Assembly (NCBI GenBank): GCA_025774205.1
Contig: JALGWK010000125.1
Span: forward strand, 1 to 6,727
Direction: 5' to 3'
DNA: 6,727 nucleotides
Source of the DNA: a bacterium
Lineage (GTDB): Bacteria; Blakebacterota; Blakebacteria; Blakebacterales; Blakebacteraceae
Part shown: positions 1 to 5,700 of the stretch, in pieces
Layout of the letters: every line of letters begins with the position of its first letter
How positions within the stretch are numbered: position 1 is the first letter of the stretch
Made by a program: the position numbers and the translations under genes
The notes under the pieces: model-generated
Told to the model about the DNA's origin: nothing
What the model saw: the letters and a program-made list of their open reading frames with translations, nothing else
The model's database searches: none

Positions 1-470
1 AGCAGCGCGTACCCGGCCCCCAGGAGCAATTCCGTGTCGACCGGCCGCGCCTCGTACCGGAGCGGGTCGGTGCCGGGGTTCGGGTCGAGGATCAGGTCGG
101 CGTCATATCCGCCCGCCTGACCGTCATCATCGATTACCAGCAGGGGGATATTGCCCGACCGTACCGTGGCCTGGTACTCCTGGTCGAAATATCCGTCCAG
201 GACGAGGGCTCCGGCACCGGTCTCTTCGAGCCGGTCCCGGGTGGTGAGAGCGTCCCCCCGGCTGCCCCTGAGCGCCCCGACAGGGTCGACCGCAATCCCC
301 TCTTCCTCAACAACGGCGCGGAGCCAGTCGGGGATCTCGCTGCAGAAGAGACGGGCCAGCCCACCACCATCATGCCAGGCCTGGGCCAGTGCCAGACATC
401 GTATGACGTGGCCGGCGCCGATCACGGCGGAGGCATCGGCCCGTATCACTATCGTCGGTTCGGTTGTCAT
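1..470 (-). CDS. pseG: PseG-like UDP-sugar hydrolase (nonulosonic acid synthesis), C-terminus off left edge
   Basis: This gene reads leftward from an ATG at 470-468 and stays open to base 1, giving 156 residues of a protein that in this family is usually about 270-350 residues long. The N-terminus carries RADASAVIGAGHVIRC (residues 10-25), the PseG signature; His21 corresponds to the catalytic His of the GxGHxxRC motif. LVLDGYFD (89-96), LLVIDDDG (110-117), ADLILDPNPG (124-133) and LLLGAGYALL (from 148) follow in the order expected for the family. PseG is a GT-B-fold, MurG-like cytoplasmic enzyme that removes UDP from UDP-2,4-diacetamido-2,4,6-trideoxy-L-altrose, a step of pseudaminic acid synthesis. 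Homologues such as SpsG occur in related surface-sugar pathways, so the exact substrate is inferred. It is divergent from the glycosyltransferase starting at 582 and any operon partners lie to the left. No clear Shine-Dalgarno sequence precedes the ATG. Confidence 0.85.
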   Translation of the reverse strand, partial: MTTEPTIVIRADASAVIGAGHVIRCLALAQAWHDGGGLARLFCSEIPDWLRAVVEEEGIAVDPVGALRGSRGDALTTRDRLEETGAGALVLDGYFDQEYQATVRSGNIPLLVIDDDGQAGGYDADLILDPNPGTDPLRYEARPVDTELLLGAGYAL

Positions 471-485
471 GACGGTAGCGCACAG

Positions 486-513
486 AGTACAACCAGGAAA
501 AGACCACTGTCAT
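486..513 (-). promoter_or_regulatory. possible weak sigma70-type promoter for pseG
   Basis: Read on the minus strand, ATGACA (513-508) and TGTACT (491-486) are separated by 16 bases, giving 5/6 and 4/6 matches to the -35 and -10 consensus. A start of transcription near 479 would leave a leader of only about 9 bases before the ATG at 470, consistent with the lack of a visible ribosome binding site. The -35 element abuts that of the opposing promoter. The match is weak and may be chance. Confidence 0.25.
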
Positions 514-543
514 TTGCCAAAACCGCACTCCCTGGCATAGAAT
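514..543 (+). promoter_or_regulatory. sigma70-type promoter for the GT2 glycosyltransferase
   Basis: TTGCCA (514-519) and TAGAAT (538-543) are separated by 18 bases; each hexamer matches the sigma70 consensus at 5 of 6 positions. The predicted transcription start is near 550, giving a leader of about 30 bases before the ATG at 582. It lies in the only real intergenic region of the window (471-581), where the genes are divergent and a promoter is expected. This assumes an E. coli-like housekeeping sigma factor. Confidence 0.55.
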
Positions 544-581
544 CGACGCTTCGACCGCGGACCAGACGGATCGGGACATCC

Positions 582-1493
582 ATGATCAGCATACTCCTCT
601 CGACATACAACGGCGGCACCTGGCTCTCTTCCCTGCTCGAGAGCCTGCTCGCCCAGGACCGGGAAGACATCACGATCGTGATCCGGGATGACGGTTCAAC
701 CGATGACACCGCCGGGATCATCGGCTCATTCACCGGGGAGCACGATTCCGTCGAGGCCCGGTTCGACCGGAACATCGGAGCGAATCGCAGTTTTTTCACG
801 CTCCTCGGTTCCCTGCCCGAGGGAACGGAGTACGCAGCTTTCTGTGATCAGGATGACCTGTGGCACGCGGACAAGCTCTCGCGGGCGGTCTCTCTTCTTG
901 AGGAGCGGGGCGGGGAGGGGCCGGCCATGTACTGCAGCCGACTCACCATCGCCGATGAGGAAATGAACGAGATCTCGACTACCCGGGTTCCGCGACGGGG
1001 TCCCGCCTTCGCCAACGCTCTCGTGGAGAACATCGCCACCGGGGCGACCATGGTCATCAACCGTGAAGCTGCCGATCTGCTCCTCGCCAGCGAACCCGAA
1101 CTCGACCAGGTGGTGATGTACGACTGGTGGATCTACCAGACCATCTCGGCTCTCGGTCGGGTGATCTTCGATGAAACCCCCCATATCGTGAGCCGGCAGC
1201 ACCGCGGAAACGTGGTCGGCCTCCCCTTCGGCCGGCGGTACTGGAGATCGAAAGCGAGATTCCTCGGTCGCGGTGACCGTCACCTGATCTCCACGCAGGC
1301 TGGCGAATTCGCCCGTATCTTCGGGGATCGGCTCACCGGCGCAGACCGCCGGCGGCTCGAAGACTTCCTGGCCATCTCCGGCTCCCGGAATCCCTTCCGC
1401 AGATCGCTCTATGCCCTCTCCGGCAGCGTCTTCCGGCAGCGGCCGCTCGATGATCTCTTCCTGAGGATCCGGATCGCGCTGGGACGGCTCTGA
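582..1493 (+). CDS. GT2-family glycosyltransferase (rhamnosyltransferase-like)
   Basis: This 303-residue soluble protein is a GT-A-fold inverting glycosyltransferase of family GT2, expected to transfer a sugar from a nucleotide donor to a growing lipid-linked oligosaccharide at the cytoplasmic face of the inner membrane. MISILLSTYNGGTWL opens the nucleotide-binding fold, RDDGSTDD (35-42) is the conserved nucleotide-binding acidic loop, and CDQDDLW (88-94) contains the DxD-like metal/donor site. NIATGAT (150-156), YDWWIY (180-185) and SRQHRGNVVG (204-213) resemble the acceptor side of rhamnosyltransferase-like GT2 proteins, and the basic C-terminal part (220-303) also fits that subgroup. No transmembrane segment is visible. 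The frame is open upstream to an ATG at 372, but that start would overlap pseG and add non-homologous sequence, so ATG 582 is chosen; the Shine-Dalgarno sequence is weak. It is the only plus-strand gene. Donor and acceptor are unknown. Confidence 0.9.
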   Translation: MISILLSTYNGGTWLSSLLESLLAQDREDITIVIRDDGSTDDTAGIIGSFTGEHDSVEARFDRNIGANRSFFTLLGSLPEGTEYAAFCDQDDLWHADKLSRAVSLLEERGGEGPAMYCSRLTIADEEMNEISTTRVPRRGPAFANALVENIATGATMVINREAADLLLASEPELDQVVMYDWWIYQTISALGRVIFDETPHIVSRQHRGNVVGLPFGRRYWRSKARFLGRGDRHLISTQAGEFARIFGDRLTGADRRRLEDFLAISGSRNPFRRSLYALSGSVFRQRPLDDLFLRIRIALGRL

Positions 1494-1503
1494 ACGGTCC
1501 GAT

Positions 1504-1531
1504 CGGTCAGAAATCCTGACCGCTTATCTTT
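1504..1531 (+). terminator. hairpin terminator for the GT2 gene
   Basis: CGGTCAG (1504-1510) and CTGACCG (1516-1522) form a perfect 7-bp stem with a 5-base loop, followed on the plus strand by the moderately T-rich CTTATCTTT. It begins 11 bases after the GT2 stop codon. The stem overlaps the stop codon and last codons of the convergent gene. On the minus strand no T-tract follows the hairpin, so it is probably one-directional. The interrupted T-tract makes it only moderately convincing. Confidence 0.5.
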
Positions 1532-2727
1532 CCGAGGATACTGCTGAATGTCTCCGCGATATCGTGATCGTAGTGGATATAGCTGTCACTGACCGGCATC
1601 GGCGGGTACCCGCCCTGCTGCGCCCCTTCCAGGAACCGCCTGATCCCCTGCCTGTCACCCGCGATCGAATGACACGCTCCCGCGGCCCCGAAATCATCCA
1701 TCGGGATCGTTTCGCTCCCGATCTGGACCGCGCTCCGTCCGTGGAGGGCGACTTCGATCAGAGCGGTGGAGGTCCAGCTGAGGAAGAGGTCCCACCGCCC
1801 GATCGCCCCGGTGAGGGTCTCCTCCTCATCGGTCAGTCGGAGAGAAGGAAAGGCGGCGCGCAGCCTGCTCCTGCTCTCCGCCGGATGGGGGCGGTAGACC
1901 AGTTCGAGGCCGTCTCGGGCTACGCCCTCCAGGAGCTCGCCGATGATCCGATGCTTCTCCTCCCTGAGCGCTTCACTGTTCAGTTCCCACGGTTGCCCCA
2001 GGAGGCAGAGGGTCCGGGGAGGAATCCTTCCCGCCCCGGGATCGGTCGCTACCGGGAAGGGGTAGCCCAGCACATGGATCCGCTCCTCCGGCACGATCCC
2101 CCATTCCAGGTAGAGATCCCTGAAGAACTCTCCCCAGACGAGCATATGGTCGGTCCAGTAACCGTCCCAGTTGTGCATCCCGGCCGCCTGCATGAAGAGA
2201 CCATGCTGTATCGTGACGGTCGGTATCCCCGCCAACCGGGCGGCCGCGATCACCGCCCGTTCGAGGAAGAGGGAGTCGTTCTTCACGACCACCGCCCGCG
2301 GGGAACTGCTCCGCAAGATCGCCTCGATCCCCTCCACGGTCCGTGCCAGGAGTTGCAGCCGGGATTCAGCCGACACCGCCATCCGGGCCCGATAGAGCTC
2401 ACTCTTCCATTTCCAGGCCAGGTGACGGGGGATCGCGTGCCGGCGAGCCGTCAGCAGTTCTTTCTCGTCCTGCGCGAGGGTGGCGATGGAGGTGCGTGAT
2501 CCCGTTTCCAGCATCAGCTCGAGGAAGGAGGTTCCGAGGAAGAGGATCCCGTCGGGGGCGACCTTCCGGATGGTTCCGGACCTGCCTTCCAGCAGCGCGA
2601 TGAGAGGCCGGTACCGATGATATTTCCGGGAGAAACGTTCCAGGATGCCCAGGTAGGTCTTCTCGAACTCCGGTTCCCCCTGTCGGGCGCGTTGAGCCGG
2701 ATAGGCGAAGATGCCCTCGAGGTCCAT
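1507..2727 (-). CDS. GT-B-like surface polysaccharide (capsule-type) glycosyltransferase
   Basis: This is a 406-residue soluble protein with the layout of a GT-B-fold transferase of the capsule-synthesis/polysialyltransferase/CDP-glycerol-transferase type. The N-terminal half ends in VVVKNDS (146-152) and IPTVTIQHG (168-176), a hinge-region motif with a conserved His. The C-terminal half has VLGYP (219-223), LVYRPHP (276-282) and STALIEVALHG (320-330), resembling the donor-binding RPHP and S-T-x-x-x-E elements of these families. It probably adds a sugar or other nucleotide-activated group to the lipid-linked glycan; donor and acceptor cannot be read from sequence. The ATG at 2727 overlaps the upstream TGA (TGATG) and is preceded by a purine-rich ribosome binding site, so it is preferred to a start at 2781 that would overlap the flippase gene by 55 bases and add 18 unconvincing residues. 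It is the last gene of the minus-strand operon and converges with the GT2 gene. Confidence 0.75.
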   Translation of the reverse strand: MDLEGIFAYPAQRARQGEPEFEKTYLGILERFSRKYHRYRPLIALLEGRSGTIRKVAPDGILFLGTSFLELMLETGSRTSIATLAQDEKELLTARRHAIPRHLAWKWKSELYRARMAVSAESRLQLLARTVEGIEAILRSSSPRAVVVKNDSLFLERAVIAAARLAGIPTVTIQHGLFMQAAGMHNWDGYWTDHMLVWGEFFRDLYLEWGIVPEERIHVLGYPFPVATDPGAGRIPPRTLCLLGQPWELNSEALREEKHRIIGELLEGVARDGLELVYRPHPAESRSRLRAAFPSLRLTDEEETLTGAIGRWDLFLSWTSTALIEVALHGRSAVQIGSETIPMDDFGAAGACHSIAGDRQGIRRFLEGAQQGGYPPMPVSDSYIHYDHDIAETFSSILGKISGQDF

Positions 2728-4025
2728 CAGGCGCCCCCCTCTCCTGCCGCCGGGACACTCTCCCGCCGCGCGATCCCCCATCCGACGATAACGAGGACGG
2801 TTCCGTAGAGCGCGTAGGTGATGGTCGTTCCGATCGCAACTCCCGAGATGCCCAGCCCGGCTTTCACCAGGATGACATTCAGGGTGACATTCAGGAACAG
2901 GGCGCAGCCCTGAATGACGAGATACCAGGTCTGCCGGTTGAGCACGTTGAGCAGGTTGCCGAATCCGCTGGCCAGGGCCAGGAAGAGCGGCCCGATGGCG
3001 ATGATCTTCATCGCCCTGATTCCGGGCACGTAGTCGGGCAGGAAGCGGGTGACGAAGGGGGTGGCCGCCAGGAGGACGAGTGCCACCACGGGGATGGTGA
3101 TCCCCGCCGACATCACCACCTGCCGTCGGACCCAGATCATGACATCACTCACCTGACCGGTCCGCCCCCAGATCTCCGCCATTCGCGGATAGCTCTGCTG
3201 GGCCACGAGCATGGGGATCAGTCCGATGATCCCGACCACCATGATCGCCAGACCGTAGTATCCGAGCTTGATGCGATCGAGCAGGGAGATGATGACGAGC
3301 CGGTCGGCAGTCGTCAGCAGCACATAGAGGATCCCTACTCCCAGAATGGGTAATCCGATCCGCATGAGACGGAGGGTCTCACGGCGGTCGAAGCGGGGTC
3401 TCAGGTTGAACTTCCAGATGACCGCCATCCCCACGGCCACGGCGCCCACGGCGATCGCCTGCCCTCCGATGAACCCGGGGAGTCCGGACCTGCGCGACAA
3501 GGGGATCACGAGCAGCGGTAATAGTCCGGCGAAAACGAGCTGCTGCCAGCTCATCCGATAGAACCGGCTGTTCGCCTTCAGGGAGGTCTGCAGATAGATG
3601 GAGAAAAGGGAGACCGCCAGGAGGAGAGCCAGGTTCGAAAGCGGCCCGCGCAGGGTGTCGGAGGCCAGGATCGTCGAACCGAGCAGGAGCACCGATCCGA
3701 CAACGCCGGCCGAAATCAGCACCACCCCGAGCGTCACCGACTCGATCAGTCTGACCTGTTCCTCGTCCTCCATGCCGCGGGAGTACGGGACCTCCCGGTT
3801 CATCGCGTTGATGAGACCGAGATGGAAGATACCGATGTAGGCCAGACCGAGGTTCAGGATGAGCCACAGGGACCAGATCTCCGGTCCGAGCAGGTCGGCG
3901 CAGTAAATATTGACACCAAAGCGGGATGCCTGCAGGAGGATGGTCGAGAAGGCGAATACCAGGAACTCACCCACCAGGGGTGCCTCGCGCAGCCTGCGGA
4001 TGATTCTCGAAACGGGTCCCATCAT
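2727..4025 (-). CDS. Wzx-like oligosaccharide flippase (MOP superfamily)
   Basis: This 432-residue polytopic inner-membrane protein has the length and hydrophobicity pattern of Wzx/RfbX-type flippases, which move undecaprenyl-linked oligosaccharides from the cytoplasmic to the periplasmic leaflet. About 12 membrane segments can be drawn, near residues 19-45, 50-75, 95-120, 126-150, 161-177, 184-207, 220-245, 252-280, 304-330, 337-362, 364-390 and 391-420. Typical family features are the amphipathic basic start (RIIRRLREAP), GxxxxGLPILGVGI before helix 7 with TTADRLVI inside it, and the AGLGISGVAIGTTI stretch near the C-terminus. A short charged tail ends the protein. The ATG at 4025 overlaps the methyltransferase stop as TGATG, with a second ATG directly after it, so translation is probably coupled. 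Its stop overlaps the next start in the same way. Flipping of a specific glycan is inferred from context. Confidence 0.88.
   Translation of the reverse strand: MMGPVSRIIRRLREAPLVGEFLVFAFSTILLQASRFGVNIYCADLLGPEIWSLWLILNLGLAYIGIFHLGLINAMNREVPYSRGMEDEEQVRLIESVTLGVVLISAGVVGSVLLLGSTILASDTLRGPLSNLALLLAVSLFSIYLQTSLKANSRFYRMSWQQLVFAGLLPLLVIPLSRRSGLPGFIGGQAIAVGAVAVGMAVIWKFNLRPRFDRRETLRLMRIGLPILGVGILYVLLTTADRLVIISLLDRIKLGYYGLAIMVVGIIGLIPMLVAQQSYPRMAEIWGRTGQVSDVMIWVRRQVVMSAGITIPVVALVLLAATPFVTRFLPDYVPGIRAMKIIAIGPLFLALASGFGNLLNVLNRQTWYLVIQGCALFLNVTLNVILVKAGLGISGVAIGTTITYALYGTVLVIVGWGIARRESVPAAGEGGA
2734..2745 (-). promoter_or_regulatory. ribosome binding site supporting the start at 2727
   Basis: The minus strand reads AGGAGAGGGGGG from 2745 to 2734, six bases before the ATG at 2727. 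It sits inside the end of the flippase coding sequence. With the TGATG overlap it favours translation from 2727 rather than 2781. Purine richness here also encodes Gly/Glu residues of the flippase tail, so the signal is not independent of coding. Confidence 0.45.
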
Positions 4026-5110
4026 CAGGCCCGGTCCGGCTTCCCCAGTACGACCCAGACATTGCGCGCCAGCAGATCTTCCGCCCCGACCGAGGGATGG
4101 AGAGCCCGGACAGCCGCCACAGTCTCCCGATCGAGAAGGCGTTCATCGAAGGGATCGTACCAGGGCAGGAAGGTCACCAGTTCCAGTCCTGCCTGAGACA
4201 CCGCGACACGCAGGTCCTCGTGGCTCATCCGGTTGAGGTTCCGGGTGAAGAAGCGTGTGGCCACCTCTTCTTCCCGCGGCCGGAATTCCCGGAGATAGCG
4301 GATGAAATCCTCCTCCGTGAGGCGGGCGTGCCCCCAGAGGAAATCGAGGGTGCAGAGGCTGTGCCCGCCGTTCATCGAGAAGAAGGGGTTGTATTCATGG
4401 AATGAGAGTCCGCCAGGTTTCAGAATCGAGGCCAGGTTCCGGAAGAGGGCGGTCGGCTGCTCCACGTGCTCGAGTACTTCCCACGACACGACCAGGTCGA
4501 ACGCCTCCCCGGGAAGTTCCGTGGCGCAGATGTCGTCCTCACGGAAGGTGACCCGGTCGCGCAGGCCGGACCAGCCGAAGAGCCGCTCGCACGTTTCCGC
4601 GCCGGCCGCGAACCGGCGCAGCTGAAGCTGCCGGCCCGCCTCCACCTCTTCGGCAGAGAGGGTTGCCTGTTCCTGCTGGTTGAGATAGTACTCCGCGATA
4701 TCGGTGGCGATCACCACAGCAGCACCAAGTCCAGCCAACGCGAACGAGCGAGTGCCGTCGTAACAGCCGATCTCGGCGATCTTCAGCCCTTCCACCTCGA
4801 CTCCCGCGAGACGCAGAAAACGGATCGCCTCTTCCACCGAACGGCGACTGGCATGGGCGGCTGCGTCCGTGACCGTCGGAGTTTCATTCACCGAGAGCTC
4901 GAACATCGAGCGCCACTCCGGTTTCAGCCAGTCGCGCATACCCGACCAGAGGGTGATCCGGTTCCCCGCTGTGTCAGTGAATTCCCCGAGGTCGGGGCGT
5001 ACTGTCGGGGGGATCTCCCCCCGGTCGGCCTCGGTGAGGAAATCCACGATCTTCCGGACCAACCGGTACCCCGCGATCTTCCGGAGGAAGCCCCCGGCGA
5101 TTCCTTTCAA
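4025..5110 (-). CDS. class I SAM-dependent methyltransferase
   Basis: This 361-residue soluble protein contains a Rossmann-type class I methyltransferase domain. Motif I is IAEIGCYDG (111-119), with the acidic residue for the SAM ribose at Asp137 in VIATDIAEYY. The post-motif region DLVVSWEVLEHV (205-216) and KPGG (231-234) complete the Methyltransf_11/23-like pattern. Residues 1-100, with a WSGMRDWLKPEW stretch, and the C-terminal 100 residues are less familiar and may recognise the substrate. In this locus it most likely methylates a sugar or another part of the glycan, but the target is inferred from neighbours only. The chosen start is TTG at 5110; the frame is closed upstream by a stop at 5164-5162, no ATG occurs before codon 58, and the purine tract AGGGAGGG (5134-5127) lies 16 bases away, a long spacing. 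It follows the YfhO-type gene by 13 bases and overlaps the flippase start. Confidence 0.85.
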   Translation of the reverse strand: MKGIAGGFLRKIAGYRLVRKIVDFLTEADRGEIPPTVRPDLGEFTDTAGNRITLWSGMRDWLKPEWRSMFELSVNETPTVTDAAAHASRRSVEEAIRFLRLAGVEVEGLKIAEIGCYDGTRSFALAGLGAAVVIATDIAEYYLNQQEQATLSAEEVEAGRQLQLRRFAAGAETCERLFGWSGLRDRVTFREDDICATELPGEAFDLVVSWEVLEHVEQPTALFRNLASILKPGGLSFHEYNPFFSMNGGHSLCTLDFLWGHARLTEEDFIRYLREFRPREEEVATRFFTRNLNRMSHEDLRVAVSQAGLELVTFLPWYDPFDERLLDRETVAAVRALHPSVGAEDLLARNVWVVLGKPDRA

Positions 5111-5123
5111 CAGACCCAGGGGA

Positions 5124-5663
5124 TCACCCTCCCTCTTCCACGTCTTCTGCCGTTGCTCCCTCTACATCACCCTCTTCCGCTCCCCCGCCCTCCTCTAGCT
5201 TGGGAATCAGCTCTCGCCGGTTCCGCCAGAAGCCGAGGCCGGCCAGGAGGAGGACGATCGGCAAAGCGCCGATCGAAAGAAGCCGCCCGCCCCTGACGCT
5301 CACCGGAGCGTAGCTGACCTCGACGATCCGCGCGCCGCTGCCGGTCGCGGGACCATCCACCCGCACCGCCCGGAGCAGATGATTCACCCGATGGACCGGC
5401 ACCCGGGTGCCGTCGATGGTGGCGATCAATCCGGAGGGGATATGCATCTCACTCATCACGAGCAGAACCGGACCGGCAGCCTCGACCCGGTACCGCACCG
5501 TGTGGAGGTCCCGTTCCAGCAGGGTCACGGAGCCGCCAGCGGCAGCTTCACGATCGACGGAGGCAATCTCCCCGGTGGTCAGCGCCCGGTCGGAAGCGTC
5601 GAAGCCCCGCAGGAGCGCGTCGATGATGACCTCGTCACTCTCGGCCCTGATCACCTCCCCCAC
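5124..5663 (-). CDS. C-terminal fragment of frameshifted YfhO-family membrane protein
   Basis: This frame encodes the C-terminal end of the same YfhO-like protein whose main part is at 5651-6727, displaced by one base. Before the nominal GTG at 5663 the frame reads HRAALGPAWLVGEVI, which resembles the family's 'YRN-ALPRAWLVGEV' segment, so homology extends upstream of any start codon. Further on, LLVMSEMHIPSGLIATIDG and VHRVNHLLRAVRVDG match the C-terminal periplasmic beta domain ('sEvyyPGWxAxvDG, pvyraNyllRav'). VSYAPVSVRGG then leads into the final membrane helix (LLSIGALPIVLLLAGLGF) and a basic stop-transfer RNRRE. A Glu/Gly/Ala-rich acidic tail of about 25 residues follows, unusual for the family as I know it. 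It is unlikely to be an independent gene, since it has no N-terminal signal or separate domain. The methyltransferase start lies 13 bases beyond its stop. Confidence 0.75.
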   Translation of the reverse strand: MGEVIRAESDEVIIDALLRGFDASDRALTTGEIASVDREAAAGGSVTLLERDLHTVRYRVEAAGPVLLVMSEMHIPSGLIATIDGTRVPVHRVNHLLRAVRVDGPATGSGARIVEVSYAPVSVRGGRLLSIGALPIVLLLAGLGFWRNRRELIPKLEEGGGAEEGDVEGATAEDVEEGG

Positions 5664-5700
5664 CAGCCAGGCCGGTCCGAGTGCGGCGCGGTGAACACCC
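5651..5700 (-). other. apparent one-base deletion (frameshift site) in the YfhO-family gene
   Basis: Similarity to the family switches frame here: the upstream frame fits up to about FIRVF (Phe codon 5695-5693), and the downstream frame fits from about RAALGPAWLVGEV (from 5690). Adding one base joins the two. One neat repair is an extra C next to 5693, changing TTCACC to TTCCACC and giving VFHRAALGPAWLVGEV. A second possibility is a lost G in the five-G run at 5661-5657, but that gives DRPGWWGEV, which fits the family less well. Whether this is a real mutation or an assembly error cannot be decided here. Confidence 0.7.

Noticed and set aside
134-373. 79-codon minus-strand open frame within the pseG region
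   Set aside because: It is in a different frame from the PseG motifs, and its Ser/Pro/Arg-rich translation has no recognisable domain.
372-581. 70-codon N-terminal extension of the GT2 gene from an ATG at 372
   Set aside because: It would overlap the start of pseG and the promoter region, and the added residues have no GT2 similarity; the canonical fold begins MISILLSTYN at 582.
726-1283. 185-codon minus-strand open frame inside the GT2 gene
   Set aside because: It is fully antisense to well-supported GT2 motifs and has no family resemblance.
1564-2499. 311-codon plus-strand open frame opposite the GT-B gene
   Set aside because: It lies antisense to a gene with clear family motifs, and its translation is Arg/Pro/Gly-rich with no recognisable domain; long antisense frames are common in GC-rich coding DNA.
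2728-2781. 18-codon N-terminal extension of the GT-B gene from 2781
   Set aside because: The extension is the flippase 3' end read in another frame; the TGATG overlap and purine tract point to 2727.
4466-5296. 276-codon plus-strand open frame opposite the methyltransferase and YfhO tail
   Set aside because: It is a low-complexity, proline/arginine-rich translation spanning two minus-strand genes and their junction, which is typical of a shadow frame.
5651-5663. Programmed ribosomal frameshift joining the two YfhO frames
   Set aside because: No heptameric slippery site or downstream pseudoknot was seen, and family similarity suggests the frame changes upstream of the G-run; a plain one-base loss or sequencing error is simpler.
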